From assembly GCA_020881915.1 (NCBI GenBank), contig JAJFPB010000006.1:3596001-3660000 (forward strand): a DNA stretch of 64,000 bases. Reading direction: 5' to 3'. Below, one piece after another: positions 46,128 through 56,993 of this stretch. Every line of letters starts with the position of its first letter. Position 1 is the stretch's first letter. The position numbers and the translations under genes were made by a program. This stretch comes from Paramyrothecium sp. XJ0827 (lineage: Eukaryota; Ascomycota; Sordariomycetes; Hypocreales; Stachybotryaceae). The notes under the pieces are model-generated. The model was given only the letters and a program-made list of their open reading frames with translations, did not search any database and was not told the origin of the DNA.

Positions 46128-48623
46128 GTTGGCTGGCAATCTGCTGTGAGCAATTGGTTGGTCAATGAGAGGGGCAATGTCGATCTTGTTTATATGGACA
46201 TTTCCGTAACCAGAGATTGCCTCAACAGCGGTCGTATTTTAGCTGACGATAATTCGAAATGAGTAAGAAATTACTTTTTACGCAAAGGTACACGGGCCTC
46301 GGTGAAGAATGAAGACCGGAGATTGGGAGGAGCTGAAGACTTCACGATGTTTCCCCCCAAACCTTCTCAAGCTCCAACGTTAACGTTAGGTTGTGGCAAC
46401 GCCGCCGTTGCTGAATAATGTGGGGGAATCTTCACCACCATTTTACCGGCTACCCGGTAGCGGATGGCTGAACGAATTGAGTCACTGCAGCCTCCCGATA
46501 CACCGGAACACGTTTTGCTTAATAATTCTCTGAGGCTAGTTCAACTAATCTGGCAAATCAACCCTCGGCAGAGCTTCCATATCCAGACCGACTCGTTCTT
46601 CGTGGATCTACAAATAGTTTGCTTGAGTCTGGTTTCCACCACACTTATGTCGAAAAGGAAATCACCGCCTCATCTTAAGATTAACACCATGTCATCTCTA
46701 GGTTCATCGGACTGGCATGAAATAACACGAGCTGTTATGTGCTTGGCTTGGATACACAAACCTGAAAAACTGAATTAGTTCACTTAGCCCTCGAAGAGCG
46801 TGGAGCTCACCCCGTGGTTCGCGTAGCAGCTGTGACCAGGCGAACACCCACCCCGTCGACACTGCAGGCCTCTTCAGAAATATTTTGAAGCTGGAAGTGC
46901 AATACCATAGAAGTACGGTATTTTCTAACTCGAAGGCAACCGTACATTGCCACGAAATGCTTTGAATGCTCTCTTTGTTCTTATGCTTACGTCGGAGATT
47001 ACGGGCGTTCGGTGCGGACCAAGATTCGCAGTTTTCTGCTCAGGCAAGCTTAGCTCTTGTTACCAAGGACACAAGTAAGTTACTCAGTGGGATGAAAACT
47101 GCCATAGATTGTCTGGTATCACTATGAAGAATACTGGTTGAGCCTTTCAAGTTTGGGTGTCCTTGGGAAACACATGGCTTACATTAATGGACTTGTGGTA
47201 AACAGCCACGAGTCGGATGAATGTAAGAATGCCACCACAGGTATCCATGATGATTTACTCTTGCCTCTCCTGGTTTTTCTTATACCGTGCTTCCCTACCT
47301 GAATTTTGTACTTGCCACAAGCTAGTTTCACCCGATGTGAAGGGACATTGTTGCAGCAATATGCCGGAGAGAAAAATTCTTGAACCGCTCGGAGCGACCA
47401 GCCAGGCTTTTTACTTGGCGTCATCGTATGCTGCCGGAGGTACACGAATTTGCCCAGGGGTTTTCGCTCGACAGCAATGCATAGGATGCCATCCAGTGAT
47501 ACTTCCACCGACGACTTGCACAACTCACCGTCCGGGATTTGTCACATCGAAACATTGCGACTAGAACTTCTCAAATTCCAATTTTTGGACATAGAGAAGG
47601 TATTGTAAGGAAGAGAGTAAAGTGATGCTCTGACCTGTGTCTTCTTCACAGCCGTTATTTTATGGAAAGCGTTTTATACTTCTATCATATCCAAGCATAC
47701 GATATTAGGTCTTACAGATATCCAGCTGATACATACAGGGATTGTATCTCGTTCGGCTCTACCATTGTTTTCAAATTCCTTGACAACGCTGGCCGTAAGC
47801 CCAGCATGGCCACCCGGCTTATTTCACGCTCTCCGCGTAACTAGGGTGCCAAATTCCCGAAAAGTCCGCATCGTTTCCATGGCCAATCACAAAGCGGTTT
47901 ATCCGGAAGTCAAGCAGGGTTCTTTTGGGCCGCAAGTGATAGTTCGCGCTTACTGCTCCTGCTGAACTAGTATGATAACGTCAGTAGCCCAGGGTAAATT
48001 GAGATGTGCAAGCCTGCGTGAGTGGCCCAGACGTTGACCGGAGCTGACAGCAAAGGGGGGCACTGTTGCCGCCCTGATTTCCATCGCCTTGCGATGCACG
48101 CTTGCAGGGGTGCGGCTCCTGGAAGGATCCGACTCGCAATTTAGGTCGACAGCTTAGCGGCTGTACGCGATATGATTCGCCGCCGACCAAGAATAGAACC
48201 ATACAAGCCTCATGAATCCTTGCATAGTGTCAAGGGAATTTCGCGGCATTTGGGAAGGGCCGAGGAGGCGGCTACAGCTCGTGGAGGTTTTCCTGCTCGC
48301 TGTCTGGCTGATGCCCAAGTCCGGGGTCTGGAGTCCGCATGATGATAAGAGAGGAGGAGGCGCCTCCTGTCTCATGTACCTGCGGCTGTACTGCATACCG
48401 CCAAAGCCTTTGGGGCCGATTCCCAAATTCTGGAATAGCATCGCCGCACTTTGCATCGGACAGGCAGGGGTGCAGTGAGGTTGTGATCTTCGCTCCCACA
48501 GGAACATTCTTCAACCTTTCCTCTCCCCTCATTTCGTTCCTCTCCTTGCTTTTCTGCGTGAGCGGTTCACTTCTGTATCATATGTCCATTTTCGCGCGCT
48601 GATTGGTTTCATTCGCTTCCACG
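46128..48623. other. No supportable gene
   Basis: The left end is the N-acetyltransferase promoter. An ATG frame at 46464-46778 plus (104 codons) and a Cys-containing ATG frame at 47217-47564 plus (115 codons, hydrophobic near its start) lack recognisable families. The opposite strand of the second is also open. The right end is the promoter of the surface-protein gene. A small palindrome AACGTTAACGTT lies at about 46377-46388. Confidence 0.45.
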
Positions 48624-49595
48624 ATGCGGCCCTTTAATACTTTCGTCATTCTCGCTTCTGCATTTCTTACAGTCCACTCTCAAAGGACGTGCTACTGGCC
48701 AAATGGCAACGTTGCGGAAGGGGAGGTCCCTTGTAATGATGGAGAGGGCAATACATGGTGCTGCGACAAGGGCTACGCCTGTTCGAGCAACAAGCTGTGT
48801 ATTTTCAAGGCGCTGTCCGAGGAGGGGACTCTGACGTTTGGGCGCGGCTCCTGCACGGACAAAACATTCGAGGACGAAAACTGCCCCAAGTTTTGCTTCA
48901 CCAAGGATGGCTTCGGGTGGGACACGGGCAGCGCCGTGACGAGGTGCAGTGGCAAGGAAAACAAGTTCTACTGCGCCGTGGCCGGCGACTTTGACTGTGG
49001 GACGGACTCTCGGGTTTTTACCATGGAGGGTGAGTCGTTGCAATTGGGACAAGCCTTCGATACGGCGACTGACAATCTCCTAGCCCCGACAATTCTGGCC
49101 CCGGCTGCCGTGACCACGACGGTGACGCAAGCCGAGACGACTGCAGGACCGACGACGAGTGCCGCATCGAGCAGCACGCAGACGAGCTCGCAAGCAAGCA
49201 GCCAGGAGAGCTCCTCGATCACGGGCGGAGATCCTGCGCCCACAAACACGAACCCCGACGAAAACAATGCACAACCAGAGTCCTCCAAGACGAATGCGAC
49301 GCCCATTGGTGTCGGCGTCGGCGTCGGTGTGGCCGTGGCCATTATTGCCTGCTTCGGCATCTTCTTGTTCATGCGGCGCAGGGCGAAGGCAAAGACGACA
49401 CCGCCGGCAACACCGCTGGCAGCGGGCTATATCCCGGCCATGGCCATGAAGCCAGAGCAGACCTACTATCACCCACAAACGCATGGATACTACCACCAGC
49501 AGCCGCAGCAGCCGCAGGCGCAGCCGGTGTATTATGGGCATCCACAACCCGTTCACGAAGCAGCCCCAGGCGAGCCGAGGCACGAGATACCATAG
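48624..49595 (+). CDS. Secreted/surface Cys-rich protein with single transmembrane helix
   Basis: The start MRPFNTFVILASAFLTVHS is a signal peptide. A cysteine-rich ectodomain follows (RTCYWPNGNVAEGEVPCND, TWCCDKGYACSSNKLC, then NCPKFCF and DFDCGTDSR). Next come a Ser/Thr-rich glycosylation-prone stalk, a Gly/Val-rich transmembrane helix (GVGVAVAIIACFGIFLFM), a basic stop-transfer RRRAKAK, and a Gln/Pro/Tyr/His-rich cytoplasmic tail. This layout matches a common fungal family annotated only as Mid2-like or hypothetical, possibly wall sensors. A perfect intron lies at 49030-49083 (GTGAGT, CTGAC, CTAG). It is 54 nt and contains no stop, so the gene reads through as 323 residues unspliced or 305 spliced. 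The spliced form is favoured. Confidence 0.8.
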   Translation: MRPFNTFVILASAFLTVHSQRTCYWPNGNVAEGEVPCNDGEGNTWCCDKGYACSSNKLCIFKALSEEGTLTFGRGSCTDKTFEDENCPKFCFTKDGFGWDTGSAVTRCSGKENKFYCAVAGDFDCGTDSRVFTMEGESLQLGQAFDTATDNLLAPTILAPAAVTTTVTQAETTAGPTTSAASSSTQTSSQASSQESSSITGGDPAPTNTNPDENNAQPESSKTNATPIGVGVGVGVAVAIIACFGIFLFMRRRAKAKTTPPATPLAAGYIPAMAMKPEQTYYHPQTHGYYHQQPQQPQAQPVYYGHPQPVHEAAPGEPRHEIP

Positions 49596-50129
49596 ATTCA
49601 CGATAGACATTAAAAAAATAAAACAGAAACGATATGTGCCGAAAGAACAGCCAAAGTCCAATCGCAAGACAACAGCCGTGGCTTGACTGCCGGCCACTCA
49701 AGCGAGGGCCATTGCGGAAAGCTGTGTTCTGGTCACGGTGTAAGTTGAAAGTGACGTGAGGCCATGTTCTACTGGGTTTCGAGAACAACACGCACTGGTT
49801 GGTTACACCGCTGCAACGCCAGCTACAGCACGTTGCCGACGAATGCGCGGTACCTCAGAGACCTGAATGAATGAGAGAGAGGCAGGTACATCAAGACAAC
49901 CTGCTCGCACCACCTTATGCCAGTACCTGCCCCTGTACCGGTGCCTGTGCCCCTCCACCCTGCCGCCAATTTAGCTTTGTCAGCTGACAAGGTACGTCGC
50001 TTTTCGACTTGAAGACCTTCGATCGGGTTTCGCGTTTGCAAACTTTCCCGAGACTCACCCACCCTCTCCGAGTTGCAATCCACCCGTTCGAACGAGCCTC
50101 TGCGGTGCCTCTACGCCAGCGCCGGAGAC
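49596..50129. other. Intergenic region and promoter of the Zn2Cys6 regulator
   Basis: This holds the 3' flank of the surface protein and the upstream region of the regulator. In-frame sequence just upstream of 50130 has no ATG and meets a stop at about 50010. No further feature was seen. Confidence 0.5.
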
Positions 50130-52269
50130 ATGCGTAGCACAATCGCCTGTGAGCGGTAAGCAAGACGATGTTTTCTCTAGATGTTTTAGTCGCTGAAATG
50201 CATTGCTGCCGTGCCCGTTCTGTACTGTCCCACTAACACGCGTGTCTAGCTGCCGGTAAAGAAACTGCAAACCCGAGACACTGTGAACACGCAGGCCGTG
50301 CATGTATGTGTGACTGACTCCTGACTCACAGCAAATCAAAAGTCAAGTGCATCCACGATGCGAAAGCGCCCTGCAGGGGCTGCGTCAAAAGCAAGAACAC
50401 GGCTACCTGCGTCTTGAGCGGCCCGGTTCTCAACCGCCAACCCCGTGGTCCCGGTCGCACGCCCGACCGGAAGCTCAGCCATGAGGCCACCGGCGCCTCC
50501 CGTGTAAGCCGGGACGTCGAGGCCGGCGATCGCGACATTGCAAGATTCTTTGACAAGATCCCCCATGAGTGCATCGTCCGTGCCACGGCCATCTTCCAGG
50601 CCCAGTTCCCCGAGTTCGGTTTCCTGCATCCCAGGGACCACGATTGTCCCCGTGACTCCCTGACCCCTGTGGAGAAGCTGCGTTGTGTAGCCATCTTGGC
50701 CGTGGCCCTGCGGTACCTCGATGCCGTGCCGTCGAGCCTCTCGAGCGCCGAGTGCGCCTCCGTAGTCATGCGCGAGCTGCAGAAGCGTGTCACCAGCCCC
50801 GCCGCCAGCTCCGTGCTTGTCCAGACGTACCTCATCATGGCTCTGTACCAATGGGGCGAAGGCGAAGGATTTGGCGCCTGGATGTACGCCGGCATGGCTG
50901 CCAGGATGGCGCAAGGCTGCATCTTGTGTGCTTCAGTGGGAAAGGCAGGGAAGAGTCTCTCCGAGGTCGCTAAGAGGACCGTTTGGAGCTGCTTCACCCT
51001 GGACAAGCTGCTGAGTTGCGGATCACAGCGCCCGGCCATCTTCCGGCTGGAAGAGATGCGACTTCCACTGCCTGTTAGCGACGAGGATTTTGCTTTCGAC
51101 TCGAATATATCCAACGCGCCGTTTTACAAGGACTTTCAGGAATCCGAAGACTATCGATTCGGCACCAGCGATTACTTTTCTATCATCGTTCAGGGGTTGC
51201 ACATCTGGGATCGGATCCACGCCTGGGTTGTAGAGGGCGGGCGCAAAGGCCATGGCATGACGGAGCCTCATAACTCGCCGTGGCGCGAGGGCTCGGAATG
51301 GGGCCGGATGAAGGCCAGCTTGATGAGGTGGAGGGAGAGACAGGCTCCGCGACTCAGATATCCGGAGACCAAAGTGTCTGCACATGCTCACCTCCGACGC
51401 GCCGAGGGTTTTGGCTTCATCAATCTCATATACTACCTCAGGTATGTCGTGTGGTCTCCGAGGCACAACTTACCACTAACGCAGTGGACCTCGGCAGTCT
51501 GGCGTTTCTGTGCCGCGAATTCGTTCCTTTTCTGCCTCTTGAAGAGGTCGTACCAAGGGGCCCGATTGACCCACCTTTACTGAAGGAATATGCGCCCGAC
51601 GGCTTCTGGTTACACAACCGCGACGAAGTGTTCGACGCAGCGGCGCAGATGTCAAACATATTAAGGGACCTGCGACAGGCGGGCGCTCCCGTCCACACGC
51701 CCTTCACGGCCTTGAGCGCCTTCAACGCTGCACTCATGAACAGCTACGCCGCAGCTTTCCCTCAGTTCGTCGGGCCCCAATTCGCCGTCATGGCGGAGGA
51801 GAGAGCCGCCGAGAGCATTAAAGACTTGAGAAGGATATGCGATCTATGGCCCGTCGGCCAGGGCTGGCTCGACGTGCTGGACACCGCAGACCGCCTCTAC
51901 AAGCACGTCACGTCGGCGGACAGGAACATCGACACGGCGCGCGACAACCACCTCGAGCTGGAGGCGTCGATAAACCTGGCGCCACTGAGCGGCATGCCAA
52001 CCCCCGTCTTCAACGAGCCAGCACCCCACACGAGGCAGCGACTGGACGTAGGCATGGCCAGCGAGCAGGCACCGGGTCTGCTGGACCTCGACCCAGGTCT
52101 GTACTCGCGCCTGGAGAACGACGGCGCCGACGTGGACGGCTGGAGGTTGTGGTCGTTCTGGGACGATCCGCACTTGCTGTCCAACGCTGGCGCGCCTGAC
52201 GCGGAGCCGATGGACCCCCCTGCGGATCGCGAGATCGTCGACCCCAGCGAGGCGATAAGCCACGGCTGA
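50130..52269 (+). CDS. Zn(II)2Cys6 transcription factor with a 6-nt microexon
   Basis: Exons are 50130-50155, 50250-50255, 50332-51441 and 51498-52269, giving 637 residues. The zinc cluster is spread over the first three exons. Exon 1 ends in IACE plus two bases, the microexon adds CTGCCG, and exon 3 continues KSKVKC. Spliced together they give CERCRKSKVKC, then seven residues, CRGC, eight residues and C, a complete C-x2-C-x6-C-x7-C-x2-C-x8-C set. All three flanking introns have GT-AG ends, and a CACTAACAC branch site precedes the microexon. The fungal-specific regulatory region includes LVQTYLIMALYQWGEGEGFG, TVWSCFTLDKLLSCGSQRP, then across intron 3 NLIYYLSLAFLCREFVPFLP and RGPIDPPLL. It probably controls metabolic genes. 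The aminotransferase 334 nt downstream on the same strand is a plausible target. The N-terminus before the cluster is very short. Confidence 0.83.
50250..50255 (+). other. Six-nucleotide microexon encoding a zinc-ligand cysteine
   Basis: CTGCCG is preceded by TCTAG and followed by GTAAAG. With two bases from exon 1 and one from exon 3 it encodes Arg-Cys-Arg and supplies the second cysteine of the zinc cluster. Without it exons 1 and 3 still join in frame, but that cysteine is lost. Flanking introns are 94 nt (50156-50249) and 76 nt (50256-50331). Confidence 0.75.
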
Positions 52270-52603
52270 AAGACGGTATCACGATTCCCGCATGAGCAGG
52301 TGCCGGGCGCTGTAACCCGACAGCAGCTGTGCTCAATGCGCTGGCTGTGGTGGTGGTGCAACCACTTTCCCCACCGAGCGCATACCCGAAACCCGAGGGC
52401 GAGGCGACTGGGCCAAGACGAACGATTCTAGTGGCGCCCTCCCTGATCAGCGCGCCGTTGATAGCTAGATAAAGCCGTGGTAGGTTTTCTATTTCTATAC
52501 AATCTATCGTCTATTTATTGCGCACATCCGATTGAGTAATTGGCTTCACAAGCGGTCATCGTACACCATTTTCAGCAATACGTTCTGGCTGATCCAGACA
52601 AAG
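52270..52603. promoter_or_regulatory. Short intergenic promoter of the aminotransferase gene
   Basis: This is the 334-nt gap between the regulator stop and the aminotransferase start. The in-frame sequence before 52604 is open for 24 codons but has no ATG. The sequence is mixed, and no specific site could be assigned. Confidence 0.5.
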
Positions 52604-54028
52604 ATGTTACAAAAGCTCGAAGACAAAGATGCGGGTGGCGTCGCCATTGGCTCTTTGCTCAATCAACAGATCCAAAACACAGAGGCAGAGCCTAGGCTCT
52701 TACATCGCTCCCTTCACGATCGACCTCAATCCGTCGTGTCTGCATCGGGAGTCTACTTGAACCTCGCTTCTGGTCAACGGATCCTGGATGGCTGCGCTGG
52801 CGCGGCCGTCGCTGTCATCGGACACGGCAATAAAGAAGTGCGCGATGCCGTGTTCGATCAGATGTCGAAGGTGTCATATGTCCACACCATCACGTACACG
52901 ACCGACAGCGCTGAGCAGCTAGCCAACCGCCTCCTGAAGGACCGTCCGTACGGGCTCAGCAAGGCGTACTTCGTGGGATCGGGAAGCGAGGCAACCGACT
53001 CCGCCATGAAGCTTGTGCGACAATACCACGTGGAGAATGGCCAGCCGCAAAGAAAGCATTTCGTGGCCAGACGGCAGGCCTATCACGGAAACACGATAGG
53101 TGCCATGAGTGTAAGCAACAACGTGGCGAGGAAAGCGCCCTATGAAGGAGCCCTGCTCCTCGAGAACGTGAGCTTCGTGAGTCCTGCGTATGCGTATCGC
53201 GGACAAAAGGACATCGAGACGGAAGAGGAATACGCGGAGCGGCTCGCCGAGGAGCTAGATGCGGAATTTCGTCGAGTTGGTCCTGAAACGGTTGCCGCCT
53301 TCTTCGCGGAAACAGTGGGAGGTGCTACAGCAGGATGCATCACGCCTCCAAAGAGATACTTTGAGAAAGTGAGGCGCGTGTGCGACAAGTACGGCATTCT
53401 GCTGGTTCTAGACGAGGTCATGTGCGGCAGCGGACGCACCGGCACATACTTTGCCTTTGAGCAGGAGGGCGATGTGAGGCCGGACGTTGTGACTATGGGA
53501 AAGGGCGTTGGAGGAGGATATGCCCCAATCGCCTGTGTGCTCATTGAGGAGAAGATGGTTGAAGTGCTGCGGAGGGGCACTGGAAGTTTCAACCACGGCC
53601 ATACGTACCAGGCACATGCGGTGGGCTGTGCGGCGGCGTTGGCTGTGTTGGATGTCATTAGAAGGGAAGACCTGGTATCTATCTGCGCGGAACGCGGTGC
53701 GTTGCTAGAGCAGGAGCTGAGGCGCTCGTTCGGCGACCTCGCACACGTTGGAGATATTCGAGGCCGTGGGCTGTTCTGGGCGCTCGAGTTTGTCAAGGAC
53801 AGGACCACGAAGCAGCCTTTCGATCCGAAGCTGGCGTTTGGGGCACGCGTGCAGGAGAAGACGTTCGAGCTGGGGGTGGCAGTGTATCCCGGAAAGGGCA
53901 CGGCGGACGGTCTGTTGGGCGACCATGTGTTGATCTCTCCGCCGCTCACGATTAGCGAGGAGCAGGTGTTTGAGCTTGTGGCGGTACTGAGGAGGGCTTA
54001 TGACCAGGTCGTGCAAGAGATTGTGTAA
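52604..54028 (+). CDS. Class III PLP-dependent aminotransferase
   Basis: A single exon of 474 residues starts at MLQKLEDKDAG. Family features run in order: LNLASGQRILDGCAGAAVAV and GHGNKEV; YFVGSGSEATDSAMKLVRQY, the phosphate-binding turn; RRQAYHGNTIGAMS; the cofactor-contacting Asp in LLVLDEVMCGSGRTG; and the PLP lysine at about 300 in VVTMGKGVGGGYAP. FNHGHTYQAHAVGCAAALAV and the C-terminal LISPPLTI follow. It transfers an amino group from an omega-amino or alpha-amino donor to a keto acid. Candidate donors include beta-alanine, GABA and polyamine-derived amines, but the substrate is not readable from sequence. It is cytosolic by default, since no presequence is seen. It follows the Zn2Cys6 regulator in tandem, and its stop is 71 nt from the stop of the convergent lipase gene. 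Confidence 0.93.
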   Translation: MLQKLEDKDAGGVAIGSLLNQQIQNTEAEPRLLHRSLHDRPQSVVSASGVYLNLASGQRILDGCAGAAVAVIGHGNKEVRDAVFDQMSKVSYVHTITYTTDSAEQLANRLLKDRPYGLSKAYFVGSGSEATDSAMKLVRQYHVENGQPQRKHFVARRQAYHGNTIGAMSVSNNVARKAPYEGALLLENVSFVSPAYAYRGQKDIETEEEYAERLAEELDAEFRRVGPETVAAFFAETVGGATAGCITPPKRYFEKVRRVCDKYGILLVLDEVMCGSGRTGTYFAFEQEGDVRPDVVTMGKGVGGGYAPIACVLIEEKMVEVLRRGTGSFNHGHTYQAHAVGCAAALAVLDVIRREDLVSICAERGALLEQELRRSFGDLAHVGDIRGRGLFWALEFVKDRTTKQPFDPKLAFGARVQEKTFELGVAVYPGKGTADGLLGDHVLISPPLTISEEQVFELVAVLRRAYDQVVQEIV

Positions 54029-54099
54029 TGATAATAAAGATCAACCCCAGGTTGCGGACAGGAAGCGAGCATGCAGCAACGAATAAGATTTTTAGCGCT

Positions 54100-56993
54100 T
54101 CATCCCAGAGTTTGACTGACTGGCTGGACAACTGAACGGGATGAAGATTGGGCCAATCGTCGCTTCTTCTTATCCTCGTAGACCTTCTTGGTGACTTGCC
54201 TTATCATGTGGATGGCGTAGTTGGTGAGGTTGGCCTCGGATGTGGCAAAGAGAGTCTTGATCTGGTTGGGCGTCCACACGAGGTTGAACGAGTTGGAGAA
54301 CGAGGCCGTCTGTTATAGGTCAGTAATTATGAACAGACAAGGTTAAAGAAATATTTGCAAGGGCTTACAGATGGATTAAAGCCTGGATTCACCCCATTTG
54401 GTAGGAGCGGACAGTATACCACGAATACGTCCTCTCCTGTCTCTCGCTCGCCGCGAAACACCTTTGCATACTGATCCATGAACTGGGCTTCAATTTCTTC
54501 CGCATCCTTCGACTCCTGAGCGAAGCGGGGACGCAGTGGTTCGAAGAAGTCAGTCTGCTCCTCCAGCTCGCCTAGCCCGCAGTCATCGGCAAAGTTCTGC
54601 AGCCGGCGTACCGCGGACCCCAGCTGCACGTCGGAAGAGGCATCGAAGGCAAGTAAGATATCAGCGCCGCGCTCAGGTCTGGCAAAGATGTGGTTGGGGA
54701 GGTTGTTGGACATGCCGCTGTCGAGGAGGCGGACGCGGCCTTGTGACTCCCATGGCGGGGAGGGAGGCCGGGAGGTTGCGGCAGAGAGATTCGATACGAG
54801 TGTAGAAATGCTGGCTGGGCTGCTATTGTTTGTGGACTTTGTGACGGGATCAGAAGCTTGTTCTGCTTGAAGAAGAGCAGTCTGGTCCGTCGGGGGAAGG
54901 GCCGGCCCTCTCTCGGCGATGACGGTGGCGACGATCTTGCCGTGGTCGTGGGAAAAGGAGGGTCTTATTATAGGGATGTGGGCGTCACGAAGGCCCTTAG
55001 TCTCAGCCATCCACCGACTTGACATGTTAATGCGTGGCATGGCCGAGTTGCTCAAGCTTTTGGCATCCGGGGCTAGCGAGCTTGAAGCGGATGTAACAAC
55101 AATGTCACGCCACGAGATCGGGTAGTGCGAGCGAAGGGCTCTGTGCGTCGCAACCTTGAGCGACCATACGACAGAGAGGTAGGTTTCGATAGAATGGCGC
55201 TTGTCCTTATCGTTGTCTAGGCTGTCTTTGAGAGCTGCAAATTCGTCCATCTCCTGATCATTAAGAATACGCTTAGCGAACTTGTCCAAGGCCGTGTACG
55301 TCAATGATCGACCTCCCCCTTGGCGAGCGTTGAGTCGGCTTAGGCGCGACGTGTCGAAAGAGCTAACACCAATACCAAGGAGCTCTGCATCGTCAGTCAC
55401 AGCCGTCGTCGAGGGGTTGGGATTGAGCCCATAGAATGGGTTGGGATCATGACCTGCACGGATAGGGTTACCCCACAGACCAGACAGTTTCTTTGATCGG
55501 ATAAAGTTGTTAACCATCATTAGCACGCGCGACATGGCCGTGCCCTTGGGCATCGAAGCTAGGAGAGCATCGATGTAGGCCGTCAAAGGACCAGCAGGGG
55601 CGCTCGTGCACTGGCCCAGCATCAAAGCAAGGGACTGTTCCGGCGCACGCCCGATAGATTGGCCTGCGGCAAAAGTTCGACCCCAAGCCCAGGTAGGGAT
55701 GTAGCCTCGGGCATCGGGGCTACCAATCTCTAGTGGAGAAACCTCAAACCACTGGAAGAAACCGGGGGGCACATACGATTCTGCGCGTTCCATCTTTCTA
55801 GGACGGCGGCCCATCAAAGCTTCGGCGGCTGGCATGTGGTGCTGTGCCAGCGCACGTTCCGGCGGCTGACCTTTGCTGATGGAAGAGTCAGTGTGAGGCT
55901 TCACGCCAGTAGAGTTCTTCGGTGCTCTCCGGACGGCTGTCAGAAACGGCATGGGCTCTAGGCCCTTGTCGACACCGGATCGCTTCCAGACCTTGGACCA
56001 TTGAAAGGTGGCTCTGCTGAGCCGCGCTCTCGGTACACGCGAGATGAACTGGTAGGTGGTGGTCAGGGTAGCGTAGAGATCCATGACACTCAGGCCTATA
56101 ATGTTGTTCTGGGCTTTGCGGACTAGCGGGCCGATTAGAAAGTAGACGCCCTTGCTGCTGCGGGCGACGGTGTTGAGGGCCAGCACGCTCATCGGATGAG
56201 CAAGCTCCTTGGCCATGGACAGGTAGTGCTGGTTGAGTCTGGCAACATCTTGGTAGGCAATGGTGTAGTACGCAGCGAGGGTCCAGCAGGTTCCACTGAC
56301 GCCAGCAACCCAGGTCACGCAATCCCACAGCCCGAGCTTCTTAGACGCGGAGATGAAGGCCGCGAAGCCGTACATGGAGCGGTAGCCGCCGCCGGAACCA
56401 CCAAGCGCAATGAGGGGAACGTCCTGGGGATTGACCTTTTCGTCCTTGGGGAGATCGAGGAATTGGTGCAGGGAGTTGGCGCCTTGACTGGACATGCGGT
56501 GCTTGCGAAGCTCAATGAAGCGACGCTCTTCCACGTGCAAGGCAGAGGAGCGGCGGACAGTGGCGTCCCATTCCAGCTCAGGGTAGGCCCGGACATCGCG
56601 GTCGTCGCGGCGCAGGAGCTGCTTAACCTGGGAGAGATCGACAGCACGACGATACCATCTGTTCAGGATGTGCCGTACCCGTGAATCTTTTGCCCATGGC
56701 CCAATGAGCTCCGGGGAAATGATGAGGTCCTCCACGGCTGGTGTCGAGGGTGCCTTGGGGTCAACTTTGGCTCCCGGCTGTGACAGAGGAAGCTCATGGC
56801 TGTCAATCGGGACAACACGAGGGCCCAGGCGCGTTGAGACGATGCGGTACTTGTTTAGCTGCAGCCTCTCGCCGATGCGCGGGAGTCGCGACGTGACTGG
56901 CGCGGATTGGAAGAGGGTGACGAGGGCGCAGAGACAGTACGTCTTGACGTAGAGGTACGCCGGAGACTGGCGAATGGTGGTGAGAATGACCAT
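54100..56993 (-). CDS. Cytosolic phospholipase A2-like (PLAc) acyl hydrolase
   Basis: Exons on minus are 56993-54369 and 54309-54100, with a 59-nt phase-0 intron, giving 944 residues. The N-terminus is hydrophobic (AYLYVKTYCLCALVTLFQS) and may anchor the protein to a membrane. The nucleophile elbow is IALGGSGGGYRSM with Ser200, matching G-x-S-G-G. It is followed by the conserved GFAAFISASKKLGLWDCVTW and VSGTCWTL. The partner aspartate is Asp758 in RLLDSGMSNNLP, with LLAFDASSDVQLG after it. The family cleaves fatty acids from glycerophospholipids or lysophospholipids by a Ser-Asp dyad. The middle (about 330-430) carries a low-conservation insert. Exon 2 restores the conserved end FNLVWTPNQIKTLFATSEAN; without splicing the frame ends soon after the donor. 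Confidence 0.87.

Noticed and set aside
47217..47564. Cys-containing ATG frame that could be a small secreted protein
   Set aside because: The hydrophobic start is not a clear signal peptide, the opposite strand is equally open, and no family is recognised.
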